64,000 nt of DNA from Coccinella septempunctata (GCF_907165205.1 NC_058195.1:12772001-12836000); one strand, 5' to 3'. Shown: positions 12,116 through 23,640, numbered from the stretch's first letter. Program-made: numbers and translations. The notes: generated by a model not told the origin, from the sequence alone.

Positions 12116-12667
12116 GTTCAGCTTTCCTAGTATTTCACTTAAGTTCGTTAATGTGCAAAATCTGACTGATTTAGAAGTTCATTATCCTCAATTTTTCATG
12201 TATTTTTCTACAGTGGGTTTGTTTTTCATGGCACTTAATAAGCACTTTCAAATTGACATTTATTGTCCGATGAACAGTTGGTTAGGTTAATCCAATCCTC
12301 TGCAAATGATTTGTTAGCTGCCTGTTCTGAAACCGCTCCTCTTGTTACACGGAAACAATAGGAAATATCGAGATAGACTCGTAAACTCGTAAACAATTCC
12401 TATACGGCTCAACTGACCCAAAGATAATAATATGAAATCGTAAAATTCGAGACGGTCATTCGAATGCGAATTCTAAGAATATTAATAGTTATCGTTTTTC
12501 ACAGCTTATAATTCACTTCCAACTTCAAAGAAACGCCCGAACTCACTACTTGAACACTGATCTCTTTTTCTTTTTCTTCGATTCGAAGATAAGCTGACAG
12601 ATTCGATTTTAAGAAATTGGAGGAGTCGTGAATTTTATTGAGTGACATATTTATTTGCTTCTTGCAG
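12116..12667. other. No gene recognised
   Basis: No open frame of note. The last ~20 bases form a pyrimidine-rich splice-acceptor-like tract before 12668. Confidence 0.4.
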
Positions 12668-12838
12668 ATACGATATAAAATGAGTTACAATTTTAGTTTA
12701 TTTTTGCGAGCTTGTTGGGTACTAAGGAAAGGTCTGTACCTACAAGAAAGATACAATTTCAATCGTCAGAAGTATGAGTTAAAAGAACAACTAAATATGA
12801 GGATGAATCGTAAAGAATTGTTCTCTCGTTCGAAATAA
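12668..12838 (+). CDS. Possible terminal exon, unknown protein (weak)
   Basis: A pyrimidine-rich tract ending TTGCTTCTTGCAG precedes an open frame of 56 codons that closes at 12836-12838. The predicted peptide is basic and helical-looking (RACWVLRKGLYLQERYNF, then ELKEQLNMRMNRKEL). I do not recognise it, and no upstream partner exon was found, so this may be chance. The AATAAA-containing CATATCAATAAAATTAG ~15-35 bp downstream would fit a 3' end. Confidence 0.22.
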   Translation: MRYKMSYNFSLFLRACWVLRKGLYLQERYNFNRQKYELKEQLNMRMNRKELFSRSK

Positions 12839-13613
12839 TTCAAGAGCTTTCATATCAATAAAATTAGTTCTCCGAGGATTGATCTTTCAAGAGGTCGTAA
12901 AAGCTCACACCAAAGGAGCAAAGGACCCAACTTTAATCACCCCATTCACGCAACAAAAACGCTAACATCACGCCAGTTCAATCGGATTACAATGAGCAAC
13001 AAATTTCAAAAGGCTGAAAGGAACTGTACACAAATGAAACGGCCGAGTGATATATAATAAACGGAATGATGTATAACTACTTTAATTCGAGCTAGAAGTG
13101 ATAGACCCACTTTATGGAGGTGTATAAGGCGTTAGAACTAGATGGGTCATCAGGAAAGGTGTCCTGAACTCACTTTCGACCATTGTCTTTTTCTTTGACG
13201 TGAGATTCTTCTCATCCGAGTCATCGATGGCTCGAATATTTGTGGGATGCAGTGTTCTGATTTCTATATGGTTTTTCTCGGAAACAATAACCGATAAAAT
13301 AAGATTTCGAAAGATTAGTCATAGAATTCGGTTAATTGGGTTCATAAGACAGGAAGAATGTCGAACATAATTTTCGAGGTATTAGGTATACAGCATGGTT
13401 CTAAATTAATGCGAAAGATTACAGGAGGTTGATAATCAGCGAATATTAAGGGGCCTCTTAGCTTCCAAGTAACTACACTATGAGTTGTGGAAAAAAAAAA
13501 TGGTTTATTCAATGTATTTTCATTAGTACCACAGAAAAATCAGGAGTAAACAACAATGAAAATATTTGGCATTAAAACTATATTCGACAGCTGCCTACTC
13601 AATTCTTTCCATG
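12839..13613. other. No gene recognised
   Basis: Intergenic or intronic sequence without a supported feature. An A10 run occurs near 13493. Confidence 0.4.
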
Positions 13614-14669
13614 ACCAACTGCCATTCAAGAACGTTACTTGAGAGTTTCTTCGTTGAGACAACGGTTTGCAACCGCTCGCCTCCTTCAAATTCAGCTTGA
13701 GCAAACTCATGAGGTGCAAATTAGCACTCAGACAATAAGAAATCGCCTCAGAGAATATGATTTAAGGCCTCGTGTCGCGGCAAGAGGCCCAGCTCTTACC
13801 CCAGCCCATCGAAGGGCGCGTTTGGATTTTGCGAGAGAGCATATCCATTCGGAAGAGGTCGATTGGGAAAGAGTTCTCTTTACAGATGAGTCTAGATTCT
13901 GCCACTACCATTGTCATCGACGTTTCCTTGTATACAGACGTCCATGAAAAGATATGCTCAGTGCAATTTCCTGAATACTACTGGTTTCGGGGGAGGATCG
14001 ATTATGGTTTGGGGTGGAATATCTTTGACTGCTCGCAAAGACCTAGTGGTCGTTGATAATGGAGCTATGAATGCTGATAAGTATATAAGGAACATTCTTG
14101 AAGAGCATGTAGTGCCATTTGCCCCATACATTGGTGAAAATTTCATTTTTATGGACTATAATGCCAGACCCCATCGTGCGCACATCGTTCAGGAGTACCT
14201 TGAAGAGGTTGAAGTCTCTCGAATGGAATGGCCAGAAAGAAGTCCAGATCTCAATCCGATTGAGCAGGTTTGGGACAACCTCAATAGAAGGCTGAGAAGT
14301 TCAGAAAATCATCCAGCTACTCTTAATGACTTAGGAATCCAACTCGGAGAAATCTGGGAAGGCTTAGATCAGAACATTTTAAGATCACTCATTTTGAGTA
14401 TGAACCGTCGTTGCCGAGCTATAATTAACGCAAGGGTTGGAAATACCAAGTATTAAATCACTTATCAGCATTTCAGTATTTTGAAAATTGTTCATTTCTC
14501 TTCTTTCACATAAGATTCGGTGAAATCCTGAATTTTTCTTCCATTTTATGTGTCTTGTTTCGTTCAAAACCTTCCCGAGAGAACATAAAAAATAAGTTAT
14601 AAAGTCAATGTAGAGTTAACTAATTAAAATTGGGATTTTCAGAATGTGTGTTAATTTTTTTGCGCAGTG
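13614..14669 (+). mobile_element. Tc1-type element, copy 1 (5' truncated)
   Basis: Matches the element at 26515-27955 from CAACTGCCATTCAAGAACG to the right end TTTTTTTGCGCAGTG. The left ~400 bp, including the left TIR and the start of the transposase, are missing. The right end is followed by TG rather than a TA duplication partner, in keeping with truncation or decay. Confidence 0.88.
13620..14456 (+). pseudogene. Tc1-type transposase fragment (copy 1)
   Basis: Encodes the C-terminal three quarters of a DD34E Tc1 transposase. Visible are the second helix-turn-helix region (TQTIRNRLREYDLRPR), the first catalytic block LFTDESRF, the GSIMVWGGISLTAR block, FMDYNARPHRAH (second Asp replaced by Tyr context: DYN in place of DDN) and SPDLNPIEQVWDNLNRR with the catalytic Glu. 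It ends at NTKY with a stop at 14454-14456. A frameshift lies near 13945, between YRRP and the next block. The N-terminus is absent. Inactive. Confidence 0.9.
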
Positions 14670-14670
14670 T

Positions 14671-15050
14671 GTTTATTTCAATGAAAATGAGAGGATGAAT
14701 GAGTTATATTTGAAACTGGTTACTCCTGTACGAATTGAAATAAAAAACGATAATAAATGATAACATATTGGAGATTAAAATAGAGCTAATATAGGTGGTT
14801 GCAAGCTCAAAGCCTTGAGTGTTAAAAAAAAGTAAAAGTGGGTTTAATACTCACTGCTGAAAGTTAAAAATAAATCAAGAGAAGACAAGTTTTTATCGAC
14901 AAAGAAATTGTGGTAACTCATTCATTGTATTGTAAATACTACTTCGTTGACCAAAGAAATGGAGTAGAAAAAGTGAGTTTATGCTTTTTTTTATATAGAA
15001 GCGCATTTTGAAGGTTGAAATGATATAATTAATCCTTGGAAAAACTTCAG
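14671..15050. other. No gene recognised
   Basis: Short AT-rich spacer between a Tc1-type copy and an F1 fragment. Nothing identified. Confidence 0.45.
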
Positions 15051-15203
15051 TCAGGTTTTCTGGGTGGCACTGCTCATTATGAAAAAATTTAGCTATATCC
15101 TTTTATCCAGTCCTAATGGAAAAAAATGATAAAGGAAAACAGTATTTCTTTCGACCTCTACTGTTGAAATATAGGTATGAACAAGTCATAGACACACCTC
15201 GTA
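15051..15203 (+). mobile_element. F1 element copy d (right-end fragment)
   Basis: About 150 bp of the F1 right end: GGGTGGCACTGCTCATTATG, the TATATCCTTTTATC block and a degraded terminal repeat ending CACACCTCGTA. Confidence 0.65.
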
Positions 15204-17122
15204 TGTAATTCTTGAATTTTTCAATTCAAGCTTCAATTCAAGTCAATCTTTTTGCACGGAAATTTGGAACTGAGTTATATTATGAAGATGGTTTGATATT
15301 CCATGGTTCAGTGTAATGATTGTGTAATAATTCAGTACTCTTGAATGGTATTGCTCATTTCTCAAGCAGAAATTGCACAAAATCATTCGTATTCCCCTTT
15401 TGAACTTGACAATCGTCGTACAGCGTTGAAGGTCGAAGAATCCCTTTCGGCAAACGCTGTAGGCTCTACATTCCCTACACTTCTTTTTCATCGAAGGGAT
15501 ATCCCATATTAATAGTAACATTTTAGCCATACAAATCCGGGAATGATAGGGCGACCACAATAGACGGTACTCTGAAGAGGTTAGGGAGCCTACCTCGAGG
15601 ATTCTCGAGAGTGCTCGACTTGAACTTGAAGAATTGTTCGGAGACCATGTGCCTTTAATGCCCTTTGCCCGTAACTTTTCCCTCTTAAATGCCTACTAAT
15701 TTTTTCTGGGGATCCTGCAGGGCGCGAACAATCCTCTCCTTGGTTGACAGGTTATGTTGTGGTCCTGAATTTCATCGATAATTTTACTTCATTCATTCTG
15801 GTCTAGTTGATATTCAGTTCATACTCAGGAAAAATTGATTCTGATAAATTCAATTGTTGCTCAGTTAAAAATGAATAATTTATTACTTGTTAGTCGCGTT
15901 TGTTGCAATTAACGTTAATTACATACTTGAATTTGTAAATACTCATAACTGATAGTTGATTAAATTGTTAATCTTTTGTTTCACAATTGTGAAACACAAG
16001 ATTAATTAACCATTACTTAATTATATTATTATATCAAAAGTGTAGTTGCTTCAGTAGATAGGGCAAAATACATGCTTTCATTGAATTACAAATAACATAA
16101 TACTCTTTTGCATGTATATATAATATTTGAAATATACATGATGAGAAATATTTATTTCGTTACAGATTTATTGCTCAACCCTGTTTAATAACTATTCGTA
16201 TTATGTGATTTGTGTATTTTATTTTGAATGAATTCAGTTAAAATACTGTTTATACCAATGTAGAGTACAAAATACATACAGAATTTTAACCATTTGATTC
16301 AAAATACGAATACAAAACAAAAACAGGTGTTATGCAGGGTTGAGCCTAAGCCTGGCAAAATACGTATTAAACCGATGACTCAAAATTAAAGCGCGTTATT
16401 TTGTGACAATAAAATTTGTTTTACTTCACCCCTTAGCAGCAAACTCTTCCAACATCCATGTTTCAAATGGGGAATTCTCTCAATTTGGGTTATCACAGCA
16501 TATACAAGTTTAACCTGAATAATTATGAGTTTCATTTATGAATTTTACAAATGCACCCTACACCATTTCATGGTAGAAGGGAATCGATTATATATATATA
16601 TATATATATACAAATGCACCGCGGAAACTACTCAAAATCATTCTTCAAATATGAGGTTTTGAAATTTAAATCGCTCCGTTTCTTGTTTACTATTTGGCAA
16701 CAGCGCCTTTTAGAAAATAGAAAGAACACTGGCTTGTTTATAAAATAACAGCTGTTGATTTACACCCATCATAAGGCGCGTACTCACTGGCGAGCCTCAA
16801 CAGCAAGCAGCCATAAAAATCCCATAAAATTTTACGAGTTTCCTCGTTCGTCGCAGACTTCATAGACAGCCATCTTTGTCTATCTCATCAGGATAGTTTA
16901 TTTGTTGTCCTTTATTATCAACGCATATTTCAGTAGATGTTGCCAAGTTGTGCAATAGAAATGAAACGCTATAAATTTTAAATACCTTTTTTATTTTTCA
17001 TTTTTGAGTACTTAAAATAATTTTTTTGGGAAACGGTTGAAATAGATATTTCAAAATGTGACGTTTCAAAGATATTCCATAAAAAATACATCATTTTCGT
17101 CAGAAGTAAGTATAGAATAGTA
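15204..17122. other. No gene recognised
   Basis: Contains a GC-richer patch (about 15380-15760) with a 105-codon minus-strand open frame (15560-15243). Its peptide has a small Cys cluster (CRECRAYSVC), but I see no family resemblance or splice support. The rest is AT-rich. A (TA)n microsatellite is listed separately. Confidence 0.4.
16589..16610. repeat. (TA)11 microsatellite
   Basis: Eleven TA units. The repeat is bracketed by an 11-bp direct repeat, ACAAATGCACC, which begins at about 16548 and again at 16610. Confidence 0.9.
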
Positions 17123-17745
17123 TTCTATACCATTTCTGCTGATTCGGCCCTGATAAAAGGAAATTCATTTTAAGTTTTCATAGTGAGCTGTGACACCCCT
17201 GTAAAAACAAATTAAGTTCACGATAACAAGCTAAATCTGTGGCACTACACATCTGTGGATTTTTTAAACAGAGTTGTATTCAGCTAAAGTACCCAATTTT
17301 TCAAATTCCACATATACTTTTTAAATTTTTGAACATCAAATTACTCTAAAACGGCGTATTATTCGAGAAAATATGAAGAATACTTTTATTATAAAAAAAC
17401 GTTCAAATATTCATTAGATGAAATCCAACTTAGTTTCAAGAGTTGGGTTCTTTAAATTGTTGGTAATTTTATGGTAGGTACGTAATGATCATAATGAGAA
17501 AACTGGAAAACGTGGGTGATATCTTGTCTTCGAAAAAGATTCATAAAATAAAGAAAAACGATATACCGAAATTCATTTAATTCGATAAAACCGTTTGTGA
17601 GATAAAAATAACATTTTTTTTGTTTTCAACATCCTGTAATTTTCAAACCCAGCCGATTCGGAAAGAATGGCAAAAGAAAAAAGTGTTTCTTTTGCCCTCA
17701 AGAATCTAGTGTTAAAATATTTGTACGAGTCAAAGACTCACCCTG
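17123..17745 (-). mobile_element. F1 element copy e (one TIR mostly lost)
   Basis: F1 in inverted orientation. The high-coordinate end is complete (GAGTCAAAGACTCACCCTG followed by TA). The low-coordinate end begins only at CTATACCATTTCTGC, so ~80 bp of its terminal repeat is gone. Internal blocks match copy b. Confidence 0.82.
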
Positions 17746-17831
17746 TATTTATTTAACCTATTTATTATTTTTATTACGCTTTAACTTGAATTTCTCGGTA
17801 TTCTGTGCGTATTTTTACTTTCCCTTCTTAA

Positions 17832-18483
17832 ATCTCGGACTTCAAATACCCACAGAGGAAAAATTCTAAAGGTCAATTATTACAAATCACATTCTCAATT
17901 ACAATTAACAGAAATACAGCTCACCCTGTATGTTACAAGTGAAAGGCTGCTATTTTTAGCATATAACTTTTTTGGTAGTTCAAGACTCACCATGTATAGA
18001 CGCACGGTGTCTGCTTCAATAAAATCCAATTCTCACATATCTCTAAATGAGCGTTGTAACACAATCGCTACAAAAAAATTTGAATAGAAATTCCTCCCAT
18101 ACGGTATAATAAATTAAAATTAACAAGGAAGAACAAAAGTCCCCCAATTGTCCATTTTTACATCTCGGACTTCAAATGCCCAAAGAGGAACATTTTTAAA
18201 GGTCAATTATTACAAATCACATCCTCAATTACAATTAACAGAAATACAGCTCACCCTGTATGTTACAAGTGAAAGGCTGCTATTTTCAGCATATAACTTT
18301 TTTGGTAGTTCAAGACTCACCATGTATACACGCACGGTGACTGCTTCAATAAAATCCAATTCTCACATATCTCTGAACGTCCGTTGTAACACAATCGCTA
18401 CAAAAAAATTTAAATAGAAATTCCTCCCATACGGTATAATCAATTAAAATTAACAAGGAAGAACAAAAGTCCCCTAATTGTCC
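17832..18483 (+). repeat. 330-bp tandem duplication
   Basis: Unit 1 (17832-18161) and unit 2 (18162-18483) start with ATCTCGGACTTCAAAT and stay in register to CAAAAGTCCCC(C/T)AATTGTCC. By eye they differ at only a handful of positions. Each unit contains CAGCTCACCCTGTATGTTAC and TTCAAGACTCACCATGTATA, both resembling CACCCTGTA-type transposon ends. An 89-codon open frame in unit 2 is not preserved as such in unit 1. Confidence 0.9.
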
Positions 18484-18950
18484 GAGAAGAATTTAATCGA
18501 TAGTGGTCGGATAGAAACTTGTTATCCTATCTATAGATCTGAAGATTCGGTGTATTTTCGACGGTGTAACAAGACAGAGGATCAAGAATTAAAGCCTATA
18601 ATAATGTATTAATCCATCTGTGTTTATATCGAGGCCTCCCTATATCGGTACCTCTGATCTTCGTGAAGCTGTTGATTGATTGCTCTCGAGATTGTAAGTT
18701 ATAAGGTGTTATTTCTTCATTTGGGATGTTTCGTTCGGAATTAAGCAGGAATTCCGGAGGTGAATATGTACCAGCATCCTACGGACATGGCATGTTTCTG
18801 GTAACACCTTCAACGTCGTGTATGGGGTCAAGTCCTGGAGGTAATTGAATAAGAACCTTGACCCATTGAAGAATAATGAATTTCTAATCAATTCTCCTCG
18901 AAAATAACTCGTTCATAAGAAACTGGTTGTAGTAAAATGAAAAACAGAAC
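18484..18950. other. No gene recognised
   Basis: Nothing supported apart from short open frames. Confidence 0.4.
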
Positions 18951-19660
18951 ACCCAGTAATAATTAATTTATTATAGGTGAGTAATCGATCAAATTTTGAG
19001 AAAAATCTACATAAATACTAGTGCTAACCTGGACTCGGAAGTATTCAACCGTATCAATTCGGCATCACGGGCATTCTGGAAGCTAAAGGATAGAGTGTTT
19101 CAAAATTACGACCTAAATATGAAGACCAAGAAAGCTGTTCACAAAGCAGTGGTCCTCCCAACGCTTCATTATGGAAGCGAAAGCTAGACGCCCTACAGGC
19201 GACGTATTAAACAGCTTAAACAAACGCAACAACGTCATCTAAGATAAATAATGCACATCAGATGGTTCCACAAAGTTTCAAATGCAGAAGTCTTGCAGCG
19301 CGCGAGTTGTATAACAATTGTGTCTCAAGTAACGAGGACCCGACCGAGATGGAGCGACCACATTCTGAGGATGCAAGACACAATACTCCCCGAAATAGCT
19401 TTTTTTGGCGAATTCACAGAGGGAGCTCGGAAACCCTAAAATCAGTTAATGTCAATCATAACTGGGAACAACTAGCGTTAGACAGATCACAGTGGAGGTC
19501 TTTGATCCACAGCTATTATAATGGAGACTCGAGAAGAATACAGCGGCGACCAGATCTGATTGGTGACTATCCATGCCATGTGGAAGGATCTGTAGGTCAC
19601 GGTTGGGTCAGTCCAGTCACAGGAGGGCACACAGTCGCAAGTAGCCCTAAGAAATCGCAC
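18951..19660 (+). pseudogene. RTE-like non-LTR retrotransposon, RT C-terminus
   Basis: Broken open frames resemble the C-terminal end of RTE-type endonuclease/reverse transcriptase polyproteins. In order: RINSASRAFWKLKDRVFQ, a Lys-rich linker, KAVVLPTLHYGSES (the thumb-proximal block), a QQRHLR-like stretch, RWFHKVSNAEVLQRA, TRTRPRWSDHILRM and, in another frame, LALDRSQWRSLIHS. A stop follows YGSES and at least one frameshift splits the rest. Only the last ~200 codons are present, the typical 5'-truncated state of a dead LINE insertion. The exact clade needs alignment. Confidence 0.75.
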
Positions 19661-19734
19661 TAATAGTTTTGTTGTGATAGTCTTTTTGTAGATTTATTCT
19701 CGGTTATGGGATACAGCGATGAATGAATGAATGA

Positions 19735-20135
19735 AGTGTTGGACCTCAACGATGGCTTATGCATTCAGAAATAAGTTAGGGCATATTTCTTATAAGATGG
19801 TCTATTTCCTTTTGAGGTATCTCATCTCAGGCCTATTGTATCTGATATCGAAGTAGCGCTAGCGGCTGTGTATGGGGTAGACAGAGTAATCTTCTTCCCA
19901 CAATGTCCCAGACGTGTTCTATTGGTGAAAGATCGGAAGATCTAGAGGGCCAAGGCAAAATTTCGATTTGATTGGCTTCAAAATGAGCCAACTTCTGGAT
20001 ATATATGGTTGTGCATTGCCTTGTTGGAAAAAAGGGTTAGACATCATCTGAATATAAGGCAGAAAATGTGGTCTCACCATCTTCTGGTTATGGTTCTGGT
20101 TCTATGGTTATATATCAATATGTCCAGCGTAATAA
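19735..20135 (-). pseudogene. Old Tc1-like transposase relic
   Basis: On the minus strand the C-terminal catalytic half of a Tc1-like (DDE) transposase can be read. First comes PHFLPYIQMMSNPFFQQGNA, where the expected FQQDNA catalytic Asp has become Gly. After a frameshift comes AHFEANQIEILPWPSRSSDL followed by SPIEHVWDIVGRRL with the catalytic Glu. Three later stops interrupt the tail. It differs clearly from the CACTGCGC-type Tc1 copies here (FIFMDDNARPH, DLNPIEQVW), so it is a separate and older lineage. The pogo-like element is inserted just beyond its 5' side at 20153. Confidence 0.8.
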
Positions 20136-20167
20136 CTTGAAATACCTCACAATAAGGTAAATGTCCC

Positions 20168-20420
20168 AAATTCGGACAGGTTAAGACAAATCTTGATTAA
20201 CAAATTGTGCAGAAATTATATCCTAAACATTTCACTACGAAATCCCTCATATACACATGCACGTATGTTTTTCATACATTATTCTCAATATTGGGAAGTA
20301 ATAAAAATACACACATTTAATAGAAAATATTTATTATTCCTGTCTGTTTGTGAATCTAATTCAGACAGGGTAAACCATATTCAGTAGTTAATTCGGACAC
20401 ACATGGGACCATAATTTGGA
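20168..20420. repeat. Left subterminal repeats of pogo-like element
   Basis: Variants of TTCGGACA recur: AAATTCGGACAGG (about 20168), AATTCAGACAGGG (about 20358), TAATTCGGACACACATGGGACC (about 20388) and AATTTGGACATGGTCC (about 20412). They are probably transposase binding sites, by analogy with other DNA transposons that carry repeated subterminal motifs. Confidence 0.65.
20330..20335 (-). promoter_or_regulatory. Candidate poly(A) signal for the transposase
   Basis: AATAAA on the minus strand about 205 bp beyond the stop codon and inside the element. Confidence 0.35.
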
Positions 20421-20541
20421 CATGGTCCCTAATGCTGAATTTCATCACCTTATTCTGAACAAAGCAATAATTTAAGATAAATTTGAGAAAAATATATTTC
20501 AATGAGCGTAAATTGAAAAAAAAACGAATAATTCGTTGAAT

Positions 20542-23002
20542 TCAGACACTTTGGAACTTTTTCATTTCTCCAACAGTGAAAATTCCACGTTTGTTACATA
20601 GAACCGGTTCCTCAATTTTTTCATAAATTTCATCAAAATCGTACCACAAAATATCTTTTTTTAATGGCCACTTCCAATTATTTCCACTCTGTGTCATCAC
20701 GCTCACAAATGCTTTTCCTTTTTGAAGTTCCTCAATCACCCCAGGAAATTTTATATCCAGATAATCCACAACCACGTAATCTCCAACCTTGAAATTTCTA
20801 TCTTTATTTGATTTAGTATTATTTGTAGTTTCTGATGAACTGGTTGCTATTTCTTCGGTTTTGCCATCGTGATATTTATTTAAGTAACTTTTATTCGTCT
20901 TCGTTTGCTTATTCTTCAACTTCTCTAGTCTTTGTCGTTTACGATTTTCTTTCTCTTCTTCCTTTTTTTCTTTAGCTTCTTGCTTCTTTTTATAATAGGC
21001 TTTCCATTGTTCCGAAGTCGCAACACTTGGAACTTTTACTATGGTCGTTTTCTTATTTTCAGTTCTTTTATTTTCGGGCCAAAATAGAATAGATTTAAAC
21101 GGAGATGGTACCTGAAATGGTAAGCTACTGGTAGACGTTTTTTCAATTTGTTCTGGAGATTTTTCCATTCCTTGATCAGGATCTGCATGTTTTCTAGGTT
21201 CTGCCATTCCTGCCTGGTTCGTAATAGGCAGCTCTTCGGAGCACTCATTCACACTTTCGAAATTGGAAGAGTTAACATGCATACTGGTTCCTCTCTCTTG
21301 CTCTCTCTTGGCTTTTTCTTGACCTTCAGCATTGCTAACTGCTGCATTATATTCTGTTGGTGAAACTGATCCATTTTCGTCAATTCCTGATGTAACGGAA
21401 GTTTCGGCAATTTCCATTTCCACTTCTTCAATTTGATTACTAGCATTCAATATCTCTTCAATCCAATCTCCTTCTAAAACAAGGGTATTGTCAGGTAAGT
21501 TACCTATTTCTTGCTCTTCCTGGTGAGTATTTATAGAATTCCCATTAACGGTGTTTTTCAGTTTCTTCCACAAAATGTAGAGATTATCATCCTTAATGTT
21601 GCCTGTCCATTCTTCCTGTTTGGATAGACAAGTTTCAAATTCCACTAGTTTTTGTTTTTCTATGAAGCTTTCGATGAATTTCAGATGTTGTTCAGTAAAG
21701 CCGATAATCTCGTTGGTTTTACTAGGGTAGTTATCATTGTCAGCTAGCTCAGGTTGACTTACATCAGCAGAAACCAATTTAGAATAATTTATAGCATTCG
21801 CATTGAATGGAAACAAACCACATGTTCGGAATGCATTCTGTAATATCCTAACATTGAGAACTTCTTTAATGGTAGTCGCCAGTAGTGGTGCGAAGTTTTC
21901 TTTCCTGATTTTTTGCTTGTTGTTCTCCACTCTGAATCTTGCGACTGCATTTTTCCAGCCATTTTTCAATGGATGAAAAACACCTACGTCCATTGGCTGA
22001 AGCATATGTGTTGCATTTGGAAATAAGCTTATGAGAATTATTCCATTGTCAGAGCAGAAATTACTTAGATGCATCGTCAAATGTGATTTATGCCCATCCA
22101 CATAAAATATAACTGGTAATGGTATATTGTTCCTTATGAGCCAGGGATGGAATATATTGGAGACGTATTCAAAAAAACTCTCGCCGGTCATCCAGCCTGA
22201 TTCAGATTTCCCTAAGCCCCATTTATCAGGCATTAGTGCTACTATGCTCTGAGGAATGCGTTCATAGGCAAACATGACCATTGGAGGAGGCAAATCTCCA
22301 GCTGCGTTTCCTGTAAAATAATAAAATAAGTATAATAAATAGCAATTAGGGTCTTATACCTGTGATGAGTGTTGTTATGCATTCTTTCTCATCATTGGCA
22401 GTATGGTTGTAAACTGTTCTGCAGCCCTTCATTGCCAGTACTTTTTTTCCCTTTGGACAAAGGAAGAACGCACTTTCATCAGCATTATAAATTCTTCGTG
22501 GATCATAAAGAATTTCGGTCAGATTATTATCATGGAAATATTGTTCCAGTTCCTTGAACCAGTTTCTGATTTGAACTTCAGTTAATGTGGCTCTAGAATG
22601 AACGAGGTTTTGCGTCATTCTTCTTGTGATTTCCGGATGTCGGCGAAGAAAACCTTCATACCAATGCCTTCCAGGACGATTGTCTTTGAACGGATTCTCT
22701 CTTTTCTTCTTGAGTAGCAACATTCGTACACTATCCAATAATTGACTTCTGTCTACAGGAAAACCGACTCGACTTACACTAATAATCCACTTGACCAATG
22801 TGCCCTCTTCTTCTGCGGTCAAAATTGTTGGGGCTCCAGCAGAACAATTGATGGCATATTTTCCATGAAATTTTGAATGCAACGTTGTTTTAGGAATATT
22901 GAATTCTCTGCTGGCTCTCTTAACCGGCATTCCATTTCTTATAGCTTCCAAAGCCAACTTGAGCGTATCCAGTGAGTAGTTTTTATTCTTTTTTGAGGGC
23001 AT
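20542..23002 (-). CDS. Pogo/jerky-like transposase, two exons, apparently intact
   Basis: Spliced product of about 803 aa: exon 1 23002-22360, exon 2 22310-20542. Residues ~9-48 form a psq-type helix-turn-helix (SLDTLKLALEAIRNGMPVKR). Residues ~60-130 look like a CENP-B-type DNA-binding region (GRHWYEGFLRRHPEITRR). The DDE_1 core carries Asp175 (IYNADES), Asp286 (YVDGHKSH) and Asp322 (LQPMDVGVFHPLK), i.e. DD35D. The join restores the family block TGNAAGDLPPPMV. After residue ~430 come an acidic Ser/Thr-rich region, a Lys/Glu-rich likely coiled coil (~655-700) and a C-terminal module (~720-803) beginning KVGDYVVVDYLD, which resembles an SH3-like/Tudor-type barrel. Role: DNA transposition in the nucleus. 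The ATG at 23002 is the first in frame and fits the family N-terminus. A recently domesticated host gene is a less likely alternative because the TIRs are perfect. Confidence 0.92.
22311..22359 (-). other. 49-bp intron in the pogo-like transposase
   Basis: On the minus strand it starts GTATAAGACC and ends TTATTTTACAG, a canonical GT-AG intron of normal short insect size. The phase-1 splice (ACA G / GA AAC) joins ITTLIT to GNAAGD, matching the conserved pogo-family block. Retention would add a stop within a few codons. Confidence 0.9.
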
Positions 23003-23069
23003 TCTGAAACATTCAAGTTGGAGAAGCCTGTATTAGAGAAGGTGAACCTAATTGTGACACATCATATCC

Positions 23070-23640
23070 TTATTCGGACACCCATGTCCGAATTAGGTTA
23101 CCATGTCTGTTTCGCAGTAAACTCTTCAAACAAAGAGATTGCTGTGTTTGAACTAGTCAATATTGTAGAATATATATACATAAGAAAATTTCAATGTAAA
23201 CCTAATTCGGACCCCTCTATGTCCGAATTAGATATTGAAAATTTTTAGTGTCCCTAATTCGGACACCTCTATAAATTCTAGGTTATAACATACAAACGTT
23301 AGTTTTTCAACGGAAAATACCATACAGATACCGAAAAACTTATTGCAACATTAGAACATGCGATTATAAAATATATTATGACAAGAAACGTACCTGGAAA
23401 GTGTCTGCAAATCCTCATTCACTATAAGATAAAACACTGAAATCACTGTCACTCGCAAACCGCCTTTTCCAATGGACGCATGAAGTATAGGAAAGTTGGT
23501 ACCACTGAAGATTTTGGTGGATGATTTCAGATTATGACTGTAGATGTCTTTAATGCATAGACTCTGTCGTTTCCTTGAACTGATTCGTTATTATGCTCAC
23601 TTGAATTAATTCTGTCCGATATTGGGACAGTGTCAGCAAT
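23070..23640. repeat. Right subterminal repeats of pogo-like element
   Basis: The same motif appears in both directions: TATTCGGACACCCATGTCCG with its mirror (about 23071-23097), TAATTCGGACCCC...ATGTCCGAATTAG (about 23202-23231), CTAATTCGGACACCT (about 23254) and TCTGTCCGATATTGGGACAG (about 23609). Two of these are head-to-head pairs that would form short hairpins. They lie between the transposase start and the right TIR, so they may also act in its promoter. Confidence 0.7.

Noticed and set aside
13958..14146. Minus-strand frames inside Tc1-type copies (also near 27041-27430 and 35378-35734)
   Set aside because: Antisense shadows of the transposase C-terminal region; they recur only because the elements do.
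15243..15560. 105-codon minus-strand frame with Cys cluster, first thought a zinc finger
   Set aside because: Spacing fits no zinc-binding family I know, and there is no splice or promoter support.
21039..21446. Extra frames of 65-72 codons inside the pogo-like transposase
   Set aside because: Out-of-frame or antisense readings of one long exon with clear domain structure.
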